Below are positions 7,965-16,783 of a DNA stretch of 21,689 nt, in pieces. Origin of the DNA: Cycloclasticus sp. (GTDB lineage Bacteria > Pseudomonadota > Gammaproteobacteria > Methylococcales > Cycloclasticaceae); assembly GCA_018066825.1 (NCBI GenBank), contig JAGPVU010000010.1, positions 1 through 21,689 of the forward strand, in the 5' to 3' direction. Position numbers and translations under genes: made by a program. Each line of letters starts with the position of its first letter. Positions within the stretch are counted from its first letter, which is position 1. The notes under the pieces were generated by a model that ran no database searches, was not told the DNA's origin, and saw only the letters and a list, made by a program, of their open reading frames with translations.

Positions 7965-8013
7965 TCCTGTTTAATTAAACCTTGTTTATGTGCCTTTGCT
8001 GCTCATTATGCGT

Positions 8014-9207
8014 TTAACTAATACTATCTAGACCCGTCGCTAAATCGTCTATGATATCGCTAACATTCTCAAGCCCTACCGCCAGTCTAACTAAAGACTC
8101 TTTAATACCTGCATTGGCACGTTCCTGTTCTGTTAAACGCCCATGTGTAGTGGTTGATGGGTGGGTTATCATGCTTTTTACATCGCCGAGGTTGGCGGTA
8201 ATAGAGATCATTTGAGTCGCATCAATCACTTTCCAGGCATTTTCTTTACCGCCTTTAACGTCAAAACTGACAATACCACCAAAACCGCTTTGCTGTTGCT
8301 TAGCTAACGCGTGTTGAGGATTACTGGGTAAACCAGTGTAATACACGTGTTCTATCGACGGATGCTGTTCTAACCACTGCGCTACCTGTAAAGTATTTTG
8401 GCAGTGCTTTTCCATCCTGAGAGATAAGGTTTCTAAGCCTTTATGAAACACCCAAGCATTAAAAGGGCTCATAGTGGGCCCGCAGGTTCTTAGTATCGGG
8501 TAAATTTTTTCTTCAATTAGGTCATTATTACCAACCACGGCACCTCCAATACAACGCCCCTGACCATCTAAATATTTAGTTGCTGAATGCACCACTAAAT
8601 CCGCCCCCAAACTGAGCGGCTTTTGTAATGCGGGTGTGCAATACACATTATCGACAATAAGTAGGGACCCATTGGCGTGCGCTAAGTCGGCTAATAGACG
8701 GATATCCACTAACGTCCCGAGGGGATTAGATGGCGATTCTAAAAATAAAAATCGTGTATTGGGGCGTAATGCAGCCTGCCAATCAGCCATATCATCCAAG
8801 GTAACGAAAGTCGTTTCTATGGCAAATTTAGCCATGATATTTTTAAACATCAGCGCGCTATTACCAAACACACTCTGTGAACACACAACGTGGTCGCCGG
8901 CACTGAGCAAACCCATACACACACAGTTAATGGCCGCCATGCCGGATGAGGTTGCCATCGCACGCTCAGCCCCTTCCATAACGGCTAAACGTTGTTCAAA
9001 CGCGCGTACGGTTGGGTTGGTGAATCGCGAGTAAATATTGCCAGTAGTTTTACCTGAAAACCGAGATGCGGCCTCTTCGGCGCTGTTGAATATATAACTT
9101 GATGTAGGGAAAATGGGGTCGCTGTGCTCCCCTTCTGCCGTTCGTTGTTGCCCGGCTCGTATACCTTGGGTTTCTATCGAGTATTGATTCCATTCCTTAG
9201 CTGACAT
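8014..9207 (-). CDS. metZ: O-succinylhomoserine sulfhydrylase MetZ
   Basis: PLP enzyme that makes homocysteine directly from O-succinylhomoserine and sulfide in methionine synthesis. 397 residues, normal for the Cys/Met-metabolism PLP family. The PLP lysine is K211 in HSATKYLDGQGRCIGG; D186 (IVDNVYCTP) sits under the ring; Y59 and R61 (YSRFTNPT) contact the cofactor phosphate of the partner subunit. The GQGRCIGG after the lysine and the overall pattern match the MetZ branch rather than cystathionine gamma-synthase or MetY; that choice rests on resemblance to pseudomonad MetZ and on the position behind purF, 19 bases away, as in Pseudomonas. It is the last gene of the long minus-strand run. 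Ribosome binding site weak. Confidence 0.92.
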   Translation of the reverse strand: MSAKEWNQYSIETQGIRAGQQRTAEGEHSDPIFPTSSYIFNSAEEAASRFSGKTTGNIYSRFTNPTVRAFEQRLAVMEGAERAMATSSGMAAINCVCMGLLSAGDHVVCSQSVFGNSALMFKNIMAKFAIETTFVTLDDMADWQAALRPNTRFLFLESPSNPLGTLVDIRLLADLAHANGSLLIVDNVYCTPALQKPLSLGADLVVHSATKYLDGQGRCIGGAVVGNNDLIEEKIYPILRTCGPTMSPFNAWVFHKGLETLSLRMEKHCQNTLQVAQWLEQHPSIEHVYYTGLPSNPQHALAKQQQSGFGGIVSFDVKGGKENAWKVIDATQMISITANLGDVKSMITHPSTTTHGRLTEQERANAGIKESLVRLAVGLENVSDIIDDLATGLDSIS

Positions 9208-9226
9208 AATTTAACGTACCGTAAGA

Positions 9227-10735
9227 TTAATGATTATTGTGTAGCTCGATGACTGTTTGCCCCAAGCCTGTATTAGTTTTCTCTTTATCAGCGCGGTTTA
9301 GGCCTTGCTTCATTAAGTAATCGTCACTGACTGTTCCAGTTACGTAATGTTGATTAAAACACGCTGCGTCAAAATCAGTGATTTCTGGATTACGCTTTCT
9401 AACCGATGCAAATAAATCTTCAATGTCTTGGTATACCAGCCAATCGGCTCCGATGGCTTGTTGCACTTCATCTATACTTCGATCGTGCGCCACCAATTCG
9501 TCTACCGCTGGCATATCAATACCATACACATTGGGGTATCGGACAGGTGGCGCTGCCGAAGCAAAATACACTTTTTTAGCGCCGGCTTCTCTGGCTAATT
9601 TAATAATCTGTCCCGATGTTGTGCCCCGTACTATCGAATCATCAACCAACAACACATTTTTACCTTTGAATTCAAGCTCAATCGCATTTAGCTTACGTCT
9701 AACCGAATTTTTACGCTCTTGTTGTCCGGGCATAATAAAAGTTCGTCCGATATAACGGTTTTTAATAAACCCTTCGCGGTACTTCACGTCCAACCTATTA
9801 GCTAGCTGTAACGCTGATGTCCTACTGGTATCTGGTATGGGAATGACCACATCAATGTCGTGATCAGGTCGAAGCCTAAGAATTTTGTCTGCCAACTTTT
9901 CACCCATTCTAAGCCGTGATTTATAGACCGACACATTATCTATAATTGAATCTGGGCGGGCTAAATACACATATTCAAAAATACACGGATTTAACTGCGG
10001 GTTTAAGGAGCATTGCTTACTATGAATAACGCCTTCTTTTTCGATAAAAACTGCTTCGCCCGGCGCAATATCGCGGGTTAACTTAAACCCTTGCGTATCC
10101 AATGCCACTGACTCAGAGGCGATCATATATTCATTACCTAAATCTGTTTCACGTTGACCGAAACAGATCGGACGAATACCGTGTGGATCACGAAAACCCA
10201 CTATGCCAAATCCGGTAATCATCGCAACTACCGCATAAGCTCCTTCACAACGTTTATGCACACCCTGTACCGCTTTAAATACGTCATTTTCATCTAATTT
10301 TAATTTACCCAAACCTTGTAACTCATGGGCAAATACGTTGAGTAAAATTTCAGAGTCTGAATTGGTGTTGATATGCCGCTGGTCTTGAATAAACAACGCT
10401 TCTTTTAAGCTTTCAGCATTGGTTAAGTTGCCGTTATGCGCCAAAGTAATTCCAAAGGGAGAGTTAACGTAAAAGGGTTGCGCCTCTGCTGAACTCGAAC
10501 AGCCCGCTGTTGGATAGCGTACATGAGCAATACCCATATTGCCTTTCAAGTCGAGCATGTGGCTGGTTCTAAACACATCCCTAACCAGGCCATTTGCTTT
10601 ACGTAGATGTAACTGGCTACCTTCACAGGTAACAATGCCCGCCGCATCTTGACCACGATGCTGAAGAATCGTTAACGCTTCGTACAATTCTTGATTAACA
10701 CTTTGATGGGCTACAACACCAGCAATTCCACACAT
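9227..10735 (-). CDS. purF: Amidophosphoribosyltransferase PurF
   Basis: First committed step of purine synthesis: PRPP plus glutamine gives 5-phosphoribosylamine. 502 residues, close to the E. coli 505. The N-terminal glutaminase domain (about 1-230) begins MCGIAGVV, so C2 becomes the N-terminal nucleophile after removal of methionine. The phosphoribosyltransferase domain has the PRPP-binding motif VLLVDDSIVRGTTSG at 361-375 with D365 and D366. No long propeptide and no N-terminal 4Fe-4S cluster ligands of the Bacillus type are seen, so it is of the Gram-negative kind. It follows cvpA after 25 bases, an arrangement widespread in Proteobacteria, and precedes metZ. Confidence 0.98.
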   Translation of the reverse strand: MCGIAGVVAHQSVNQELYEALTILQHRGQDAAGIVTCEGSQLHLRKANGLVRDVFRTSHMLDLKGNMGIAHVRYPTAGCSSSAEAQPFYVNSPFGITLAHNGNLTNAESLKEALFIQDQRHINTNSDSEILLNVFAHELQGLGKLKLDENDVFKAVQGVHKRCEGAYAVVAMITGFGIVGFRDPHGIRPICFGQRETDLGNEYMIASESVALDTQGFKLTRDIAPGEAVFIEKEGVIHSKQCSLNPQLNPCIFEYVYLARPDSIIDNVSVYKSRLRMGEKLADKILRLRPDHDIDVVIPIPDTSRTSALQLANRLDVKYREGFIKNRYIGRTFIMPGQQERKNSVRRKLNAIELEFKGKNVLLVDDSIVRGTTSGQIIKLAREAGAKKVYFASAAPPVRYPNVYGIDMPAVDELVAHDRSIDEVQQAIGADWLVYQDIEDLFASVRKRNPEITDFDAACFNQHYVTGTVSDDYLMKQGLNRADKEKTNTGLGQTVIELHNNH

Positions 10736-10760
10736 ATTTAATTCTGCCTTTTAAATAAAG

Positions 10761-11276
10761 TTAATACGAAAGGTACCCTGAAAAACCTTCAGGTATCTGC
10801 TCTCTAAGCCACACTGAAAGCTCCTGGATGGGCCCGATTAACGTCGATTCTATCCACCATGGGTCGTGGGGTAAAGGCGTCAACCCTGCCAATAAAACTA
10901 AAACACTCATGACAACTAAACCACGTGCGATGCCAAAAAGAAAACCTGCAAAACGGTCTGTCCCAGACAACCCCGTTTTATCGACTAGCTGGCTCAACAA
11001 ATAGGACAACATCGCACCTAAAATCAAACTGACTAACAATAATATTACAAAAGCCGTGGCAATTCTGGCAGAAGGAGCGTTAATATAATCCGTTAAAAAA
11101 ACTGAAAACGCCTGGCTAAAGCGAATCGCAATATATATTGAAATCACCCAGGAACCGAGTGAAAAAGCCTCTTTAACAAAACCTCGCAACAAACCAATTA
11201 ATGCAGATATGAGTACAATACCAATAATGATGTAGTCGACCCAGATCAATTGACTTAAGGCACCACTCGTGATCAT
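10761..11276 (-). CDS. cvpA: CvpA family inner membrane protein
   Basis: 171-residue integral membrane protein named after colicin V production in E. coli; its molecular role is still unclear, with reported links to envelope stress tolerance. Four hydrophobic segments are visible at about residues 10-30, 37-55, 67-92 and 106-130. The family hallmark after the first helix, GLLRGFVKEAFSLGSW, is present. The stretch after the last helix is amphipathic and short. Directly upstream of purF as in many gammaproteobacteria, and 8 bases after the SPOR-domain gene, so it is surely part of the same transcript. ATG at 11276. Confidence 0.93.
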   Translation of the reverse strand: MITSGALSQLIWVDYIIIGIVLISALIGLLRGFVKEAFSLGSWVISIYIAIRFSQAFSVFLTDYINAPSARIATAFVILLLVSLILGAMLSYLLSQLVDKTGLSGTDRFAGFLFGIARGLVVMSVLVLLAGLTPLPHDPWWIESTLIGPIQELSVWLREQIPEGFSGYLSY

Positions 11277-11284
11277 GTTAAAGC

Positions 11285-11815
11285 CTAAGGGTATTGAACA
11301 ACAATAGCTGATGAAAGCTGATGTTGTTGTTTTAATTCAATAGCAAGTACATCAGCTTTCTCTTTGCTGAGTTCAGGCCCTACTCGTACTCGATAAATCT
11401 CGCCACTTTTACCATCAACCTGTTCAACAAAAGCGACAAAACCAGCTTTCATTAAACGATTAGACAAGGCATCTGCATTTTTTTGCTCAGAGAAACTGCC
11501 CACTTGAACCACCCAAGCCGTTATGCCTTCAACGGCTACAGCAGTGCTGACAGGTGCTGATGGAATAGAAGGAACAGATGTTTGGGTAACATTAACCCCT
11601 GACTCTTTAGAAACAGAGACCTGGGCTAATACCTCACTGTCTTGTTCAGGTAACGCTAGAATTTTAGAATCAAGCTCTGCCGGTGGTTTTGGAATCTCAA
11701 TTGAAATCGAGTTAGGTTGAGAGCGATCTGTACCAATCAACATCGGCACAAATATAACAGCAAGTGAAATCAGGATGGTGGCACCTATCAAACGTTGTTT
11801 TAAGTGTTGTTCCAT
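11285..11815 (-). CDS. SPOR domain protein, DedD-like
   Basis: 176-residue bitopic inner membrane protein. A short positively charged N-terminus (MEQHLKQR) precedes one transmembrane helix at about 9-28; residues 30-100 form a linker rich in S, P, V and T; the C-terminal SPOR domain runs from about 103 (AWVVQVGSFSEQKNADALSN) to the end. SPOR domains bind denuded glycan strands of septal peptidoglycan, so a role in cell division is likely. The position between folC and cvpA is that of dedD in E. coli and Pseudomonas, which supports orthology even though linkers diverge too much for sequence alone to settle the name. Confidence 0.88.
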   Translation of the reverse strand: MEQHLKQRLIGATILISLAVIFVPMLIGTDRSQPNSISIEIPKPPAELDSKILALPEQDSEVLAQVSVSKESGVNVTQTSVPSIPSAPVSTAVAVEGITAWVVQVGSFSEQKNADALSNRLMKAGFVAFVEQVDGKSGEIYRVRVGPELSKEKADVLAIELKQQHQLSSAIVVQYP

Positions 11816-11853
11816 AAATATTTAAACTTGTTGTTAGAAAAACTTAGTGGGCA

Positions 11854-13122
11854 TTATAACGCGTCTAAACATGCTTCGACCACATAAAATGAACCAAAAC
11901 AGATAACTAAATCATCTTCATCAAGCGAAGCTAAAACCCCTTTGTACGCCTCCCCGATTGAACCATAAACCGTATAAGGCTGGTTTAGCACATGCGATAC
12001 ATTATCGGCGATTACATCCGTTGTTTGTGCGCGCAAATTGGTTAATGGCGCAATATGCCAGTGATCGATTAAGCCAATAAACGGCTGCAATACCTTGTTT
12101 AGATCCTTGTCTTCTAGGATTGAGAAAACAGCACATACCCGCCCAGTTCGAGGGTAAGTTCTTAGGAATTTTGCTAGTGTTCTTGCAGATTCTGGGTTGT
12201 GCGCAACGTCTAAAAAGACATCCGGTTTTGCGCCTATCTGTTGTAGACGGCCAGGTAGGTTAACTGCTATTAAACCGGCGTCGACAGCCTCTTTACTAAG
12301 TGGGAGATCAGCAGCAATATGTGCCAATAAACTGATCACAGCAGCCGCATTTTGTAATTGGTGCTCACCCTTTAAAGCGGGTAGAGGGTAATCTATAACA
12401 CAACCATTAACAGCGACTATTTGCCAGCTACCTGTTTGACTTTGATAGTTAAAATCCCTGCCCGCCAGCCATAAATCAGTGTCGATGGAACGCGCATAAT
12501 CCAGCAGGCTCTGTGGTACGTTTTTATCACCGCATACAGCTTTTTGATTCGCTCTAAAAATCCCGGCTTTTTCCAGAGCAATGGCCGATTTATCACTACC
12601 TAACCAAGCCGTATGATCCACATCAATACTGCTAATTAACGCGGCATCGGCATCAATAATATTAACCGCGTCTAATCGTCCGCCAAGGCCTACCTCAAGA
12701 ATCTGAACATCAACCTCGCCTTGAGCAAAGATATCCAAGGCGGCCAAGGTGCCGAATTCGAAGTAACTTAAACTGGTTGTCGTCCGCGCTTGGTTGATTC
12801 TATGGAATGATGCCGTCAATAACTCATCAGCCACCGACTGGCCATTCAGGCGCACCCTTTCGTTGTAACGTTGAATGTGTGGTGTGCTATACACACCCAC
12901 TTGATAACCGGCATGGATTAATATCGCCTCTAGCATCGCGACACACGACCCTTTACCGTTCGTCCCCCCAACTGTAATGGTAAAAACCCGTTTAGCTGCG
13001 TTTGATTTTAATCGCTGGTAAACGCTAGCCACGCGCTGCAGCCCCAGGTCGATCTCAATCGGGTGACATTGTTCTTGCCAACTGAGCCAACTATCCAGTG
13101 ACGAAGTATCCGATAGCAGCAT
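11854..13122 (-). CDS. folC: Bifunctional folylpolyglutamate synthase / dihydrofolate synthase FolC
   Basis: Joins L-glutamate to dihydropteroate to give dihydrofolate and adds further glutamates to folates, using ATP. 422 residues, as in E. coli. The Mur-ligase-type P-loop GGTNGKGS lies at residues 52-59; the following YSTPHIQRYNERVRLNG and the magnesium-loop region DVQILEVGLGGRLDAVN are typical of FolC; DVAHNPES near residue 305 belongs to the C-terminal ligase domain. The ATG at 13122 lies 31 bases after the accD stop and lacks a clear Shine-Dalgarno sequence. accD-folC-dedD-cvpA-purF is a conserved gammaproteobacterial order, so the gene is read from the accD transcript. Confidence 0.97.
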   Translation of the reverse strand: MLLSDTSSLDSWLSWQEQCHPIEIDLGLQRVASVYQRLKSNAAKRVFTITVGGTNGKGSCVAMLEAILIHAGYQVGVYSTPHIQRYNERVRLNGQSVADELLTASFHRINQARTTTSLSYFEFGTLAALDIFAQGEVDVQILEVGLGGRLDAVNIIDADAALISSIDVDHTAWLGSDKSAIALEKAGIFRANQKAVCGDKNVPQSLLDYARSIDTDLWLAGRDFNYQSQTGSWQIVAVNGCVIDYPLPALKGEHQLQNAAAVISLLAHIAADLPLSKEAVDAGLIAVNLPGRLQQIGAKPDVFLDVAHNPESARTLAKFLRTYPRTGRVCAVFSILEDKDLNKVLQPFIGLIDHWHIAPLTNLRAQTTDVIADNVSHVLNQPYTVYGSIGEAYKGVLASLDEDDLVICFGSFYVVEACLDAL

Positions 13123-13153
13123 TTGTTTAGTAATGGCTAACGCTCTATGTACC

Positions 13154-14041
13154 TTAGGCTACAATCACTTCATCCGCTTCAATTGGTTGCTCGGACGAGT
13201 GCAATAATGTCAAAATATCGGCGATTGTTGCACGTAACTCTCGACGATCAACGATCATATCAATCGCGCCGTGTTCTAATAAAAACTCACTCCTTTGGAA
13301 GCCTTCCGGTAATGTCTCACTTACCGTTTGCGCGATCACACGTTGCCCTGCAAAACCCACCAAAGCGTTTGGCTCAGCAATGTGCACATCCCCCAACATT
13401 GCCAAACTAGCTGACACACCACCCATAGTCGGATCAGTTAAAACCGAAATAAACGGGATTTTTTTATCCGCCAGTTTTGCTAGTGCGGCGCTGGTTTTGG
13501 CCATTTGAAACAAAGAGAACAAGGATTCCTGCATACGCGCGCCACCACTTGAAGAAAAACATACCAAGGGGATATTTGACTCAATCGACTGATTCACTGC
13601 TCTAACAAAGCGCTCACCGACAACCGAGCCCATTGAACCGCCCATAAATGAAAAATCGAACGCAGCAGCAACAAGGTCTACTTGCAGCACTTTACCCTTC
13701 ATAACAATTAACGCATCTGTTTCACCCGTTGATTTAATTGCTGCAGAGTGCCGGTCCTTGTATTTCTTGCTGTCTTTAAACTTTAATGGGTCTAATGCCC
13801 TGACGCTGGCACCTATCTCTACGCGTCCGTCTTCGTCTAAAAATAAATCGAGTCGGTTACGCCCGGTCAAGCGCTGGTGATAGTCACACTTAGGGCAAAC
13901 GTACTGATTACTTTCTAAGTCAGTTCTATACAGCACGCTCTGACAGCTATCACATTTACACCACAAGCCTTCAGGGACTGAGCCCTTGGTCTTACCTTTT
14001 AACTGGATTCCAGCGGGTATTAATTTTTCAAACCAACTCAT
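13154..14041 (-). CDS. accD: Acetyl-CoA carboxylase carboxyltransferase subunit beta AccD
   Basis: Together with AccA transfers the carboxyl group from carboxybiotin to acetyl-CoA, giving malonyl-CoA for fatty acid synthesis. 295 residues. The N-terminal zinc ribbon uses C30, C33, C49 and C52 (CDSC and CPKC); an additional cysteine at 28 is not part of the usual pair. The crotonase-like core contains the CoA-binding and oxyanion segments FSFMGGSMGSVVGERFVRA and SSSGGARMQES, and TDPTMGGVSASLAMLGD. A strong AAGGTGG at 14045-14051 precedes the ATG. The 78-base gap to trpA is the second largest within the minus-strand run and may contain a promoter. Confidence 0.98.
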   Translation of the reverse strand: MSWFEKLIPAGIQLKGKTKGSVPEGLWCKCDSCQSVLYRTDLESNQYVCPKCDYHQRLTGRNRLDLFLDEDGRVEIGASVRALDPLKFKDSKKYKDRHSAAIKSTGETDALIVMKGKVLQVDLVAAAFDFSFMGGSMGSVVGERFVRAVNQSIESNIPLVCFSSSGGARMQESLFSLFQMAKTSAALAKLADKKIPFISVLTDPTMGGVSASLAMLGDVHIAEPNALVGFAGQRVIAQTVSETLPEGFQRSEFLLEHGAIDMIVDRRELRATIADILTLLHSSEQPIEADEVIVA

Positions 14042-14044
14042 AAG

Positions 14045-14051
14045 CCACCTT
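14045..14051 (-). promoter_or_regulatory. Strong ribosome binding site of accD
   Basis: AAGGTGG on the minus strand, 3 bases before the ATG at 14041 counted from its last G and 6 from the AGG core. It stands out because most genes around it have weak or no Shine-Dalgarno sequences. Confidence 0.7.
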
Positions 14052-14067
14052 AGCGATTAATTTTTTA

Positions 14068-14096
14068 TACTGATTAAACATAAACACCATTTTTTT
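14068..14096 (-). promoter_or_regulatory. Weak candidate promoter upstream of accD
   Basis: On the minus strand the trpA-accD gap contains TTGATG, a spacer of about 17 AT-rich bases and TATGTT, 4 of 6 matches in each box, roughly 25-55 bases before the accD start. AT-rich gaps give such matches by chance, so this is only a candidate for an internal promoter. Box coordinates are approximate. Confidence 0.22.
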
Positions 14097-14119
14097 CTGC
14101 ATCAACTAGTCAACTTAGT

Positions 14120-14929
14120 TTAACTAACCGCATCCATCCCTATTCGCATATCGTTTACTAATGACGAAATAGCAGCTTGCGCTTGCTCATAATCGTCGGC
14201 GTTGGCCGTTATGCAATCGATTAGCGCGCTGCCTACAACGACCGCGTCGCCTATTTTAGCAATATTAGCTGCAAGATCGGCATTTTTAACACCAAATCCC
14301 ACCGCTAAAGGTAATGACGTGAATTGTTTAATCTCTTCAATCTTGTTAGCTACATCGTCTAAATCAAAGCTGCCAGTACCCGTCACGCCCTTTAACGACA
14401 CGTAATATATATACCCTTTTGCTAGTGCTACGACTTTTTTAATACGGTGCGGAAGACTGGTTGGTGCCAATAAAAAAACCGGGGAAATACCATGCTTTTC
14501 ATACGCAGCGACCAGCTCAGCACTCTCTTCAGGTGGTATATCAACCGTTAGCACACCATCAACACCGGCTTCCGATGCACTGGCTGCAAATGCTTCATAA
14601 CCCATAAATTCTATCGGATTTAAATAACCCATCAGCACGACCGGTGTTTGTTTATCTTGTTGCCTAAATCGTTTCACCAGTGCAATAACCCCTCGTAAGG
14701 TCATGCCACCTTTTAGCGCACGTTCACTGGCTTTTTGGATAACGGGTCCATCGGCCATGGGATCAGAAAATGGCACCCCTAATTCAATAATATCAGCACC
14801 GGATTTAGCCATTGCATGCATACACGATAGGGTAAAGTCTGCGTTAGGATCACCTGCAGTAACAAAGGGAATCAACGCTTTTTTACCCACTTTTTTTAAC
14901 GCTTTAAAACAATCGTCTAAACGGTTCAC
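14120..14929 (-). CDS. trpA: Tryptophan synthase alpha chain TrpA
   Basis: Cleaves indole-3-glycerol phosphate to indole and glyceraldehyde 3-phosphate; the indole is channelled to TrpB in the alpha2-beta2 complex. 269 residues, a TIM barrel. The catalytic acids are E49 (DIIELGVPFSDP) and D60 (MADGPVIQ), the same numbers as in the Salmonella enzyme. The phosphate-binding GVTGTG and GFGVK segments follow. The start is GTG at 14929, sharing GTGA with the trpB stop (4-base overlap), with AGAGGG at 14939-14944 inside the end of trpB as ribosome binding site; the two subunits are therefore translationally coupled, consistent with a 1:1 complex. Confidence 0.98.
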   Translation of the reverse strand: MNRLDDCFKALKKVGKKALIPFVTAGDPNADFTLSCMHAMAKSGADIIELGVPFSDPMADGPVIQKASERALKGGMTLRGVIALVKRFRQQDKQTPVVLMGYLNPIEFMGYEAFAASASEAGVDGVLTVDIPPEESAELVAAYEKHGISPVFLLAPTSLPHRIKKVVALAKGYIYYVSLKGVTGTGSFDLDDVANKIEEIKQFTSLPLAVGFGVKNADLAANIAKIGDAVVVGSALIDCITANADDYEQAQAAISSLVNDMRIGMDAVS

Positions 14930-16158
14930 AACTCAATACCCTCTAATTTTGCGATAGTAAAAATGTCTTTATCGCCACGCCCGGACAGATTAACTAAGAT
15001 AGTTTGCTCAGAGTCCATTTGGGTGGCTAATTTAGTCGCATAAGCCACGGCATGGCTTGACTCCAACGCTGGAATAATGCCTTCCACACGTGTTAATTGG
15101 TGGAACGCAGCCAAGGCTTCGTCGTCTTTAATATTAACGTACTCAGCGCGGCCAATATCCTTTAGCCATGAGTGTTCTGGCCCCACACCTGGGTAGTCTA
15201 ACCCAGCAGAAATCGAATGTGTTTCAATGATTTCACCATCCTCATCTGCCATCAAATAGGTTCTATTACCATGCAAAACACCCGGTTTCCCAGCGCACAG
15301 AGGTGCTGAGTGCTGACCCGTTTCAACCCCTAGGCCTGCTGCCTCGACGCCGTACAAAGAGACAGATTCATCTTCAATAAATGGGTGGAACAAACCAATA
15401 GCATTTGAACCTCCCCCTACACAAGCCACCAAGGCATCAGGTAAACGGCCTGTCTTTTGTAACATTTGTTGACGTGACTCGCGACCGATAATGGTTTGAA
15501 AGTCGCGCACCATTGCTGGGTACGGATGGGGACCTGCGACAGTACCGATAATGTAATAGGTGGTATCAATGTTGGTTACCCAATCTCTCAAGGCTTCATT
15601 TAAGGCGTCCTTTAAGGTTTGCGAACCTGAGGTAACAGGGACTACCGTCGCCCCCAATAAACGCATACGATAAACATTGGGCGACTGCCGCTGGATATCC
15701 TCTGCACCCATATAAACCACGCACTCTAAGCCTAGCCTTGCCGCTACAGTTGCTGTTGCTACACCGTGTTGACCGGCCCCCGTTTCAGCGATAATTCGGG
15801 TTTTCCCCATCCGTTTGGCTAATAAAGCTTGGCCTATCGTATTATTAATTTTATGCGCGCCGGTATGATTTAAATCTTCTCTTTTTAAATAAATTTGCGC
15901 ACCCCCTATTTCGCGGCTCAAACGGGCTGCATGGTAAATAGGTGAGGGCCGCCCTACATAGTCATGTAAATCGGCATCCAGTTCTGCTAAAAACTCAGGG
16001 TCTTTAATATACTGGGTATAAGCTTGATTGAGCTCTTCAATCGATTCCATTAAGGTTTCAGCAACGAACAAGCCGCCGTAAGGGCCGAAATGCCCCTTCT
16101 CATCAGGTAGTTGATAGTTTGTTACTTTCGATTGCTTGCCTTGCTTATTGATTGGCAC
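14926..16158 (-). CDS. trpB: Tryptophan synthase beta chain TrpB
   Basis: PLP subunit that condenses indole with L-serine to tryptophan. 410 residues. The PLP lysine is K103 in HTGAHKINN (K87 in Salmonella numbering, the offset coming from a longer N-terminus); GGGSNAIG binds the cofactor phosphate, and AETGAGQHGVA and LSGRGDKD are invariant. It is of the classical TrpB1 type. The start is GTG at 16158, 14 bases inside the end of trpF, with AAGAGG at 16165-16170 and a 6-base spacing; no alternative start lies between it and the conserved GPYGG, so an extension of about 16 residues compared with enteric TrpB appears real. trpF-trpB-trpA form one overlapping group. Confidence 0.98.
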   Translation of the reverse strand: MPINKQGKQSKVTNYQLPDEKGHFGPYGGLFVAETLMESIEELNQAYTQYIKDPEFLAELDADLHDYVGRPSPIYHAARLSREIGGAQIYLKREDLNHTGAHKINNTIGQALLAKRMGKTRIIAETGAGQHGVATATVAARLGLECVVYMGAEDIQRQSPNVYRMRLLGATVVPVTSGSQTLKDALNEALRDWVTNIDTTYYIIGTVAGPHPYPAMVRDFQTIIGRESRQQMLQKTGRLPDALVACVGGGSNAIGLFHPFIEDESVSLYGVEAAGLGVETGQHSAPLCAGKPGVLHGNRTYLMADEDGEIIETHSISAGLDYPGVGPEHSWLKDIGRAEYVNIKDDEALAAFHQLTRVEGIIPALESSHAVAYATKLATQMDSEQTILVNLSGRGDKDIFTIAKLEGIEL

Positions 16159-16783
16159 GTTTAACCTCTTGCATAAATTGTTTAATTAATCGGTGATCTT
16201 TTACACCCTTACTCTTTTCTACGCCACTGCTAACGTCTACCGCATAAGGTTGTGTATGCTGTATCGCCTGACACACGTTATTGGGACCAAGTCCACCTGC
16301 TAATATAAGCGGTAATGAGCAGTTATCGGGCAATAGGGCCCAATCAAACGTTTCACCTGTGCCACCGAATTGTGATTTATCGAAGGCGTCGAGCAAAAGA
16401 GCTGCTGCTGAGTGATACGTCTTAGCACAATGGTTCATATCCGTCTGTTGCTGCATTCTGATAGCCTTTATGTAAGGGATATTAAACGACTCACAAAACG
16501 CTTCATCTTCATCTCCATGAAACTGGATAACATCAACCGGAAATGTATTTAATACTGTATCAACTTCCGTTCTGCTTGGATTAACAAATAGCGCTACCTT
16601 ACTTACAAACGGCGCTAATTGTTGCGTTATTTTAGCCGCATCATTTGCTTGAATATACCGAGAGCTACCCTGATAGAACACAAAACCTAAGGCATCTGCT
16701 CCCGCATTAACTGCCGCTGAAGCATCTTCAAGTTGAGTAATTCCACAAATTTTTGCACGCGTTCTAAAAGACATTTTATTCAC
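16145..16783 (-). CDS. trpF: Phosphoribosylanthranilate isomerase TrpF
   Basis: Amadori rearrangement of N-(5-phosphoribosyl)anthranilate in tryptophan synthesis; a monofunctional TIM barrel of 212 residues, not fused to TrpC as in enterics. C13 in KICGIT is the general base and D132 in LLLDAF the general acid; the phosphate loop is GGTGETFDW at 140-148. The start drawn here is GTG at 16783, which makes a GTGA overlap with the truA stop. An ATG at 16774 (3 codons later) also fits the family and neither has a good Shine-Dalgarno sequence, so the start is open. The 3' end overlaps trpB by 14 bases. Confidence 0.96.
   Translation of the reverse strand: MNKMSFRTRAKICGITQLEDASAAVNAGADALGFVFYQGSSRYIQANDAAKITQQLAPFVSKVALFVNPSRTEVDTVLNTFPVDVIQFHGDEDEAFCESFNIPYIKAIRMQQQTDMNHCAKTYHSAAALLLDAFDKSQFGGTGETFDWALLPDNCSLPLILAGGLGPNNVCQAIQHTQPYAVDVSSGVEKSKGVKDHRLIKQFMQEVKRANQ
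16165..16170 (-). promoter_or_regulatory. Ribosome binding site deciding the trpB GTG start
   Basis: AAGAGG within the 3' end of trpF, 6 bases from the GTG at 16156-16158. It supports this GTG as the real start of trpB and the 14-base overlap with trpF. Confidence 0.65.

Noticed and set aside
7969..7980. 12-base perfect palindrome GTTTAATTAAAC after the NRDE gene
   Set aside because: AT-rich, without a loop or T-tract; not convincing as a terminator, and such palindromes are common by chance in AT-rich gaps.
8636..9034. Plus-strand open frame antisense to metZ
   Set aside because: Fully within metZ in the opposite strand, low-complexity composition, no recognisable domain.
9208..9226. SAM or purine riboswitch ahead of metZ or purF
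   Set aside because: The gaps are 19 and 25 bases, far too short for any known riboswitch.
14042..14119. Terminator between trpA and accD
   Set aside because: No stem of meaningful length precedes the T- or A-rich stretches; read-through is more likely, possibly with an added promoter.
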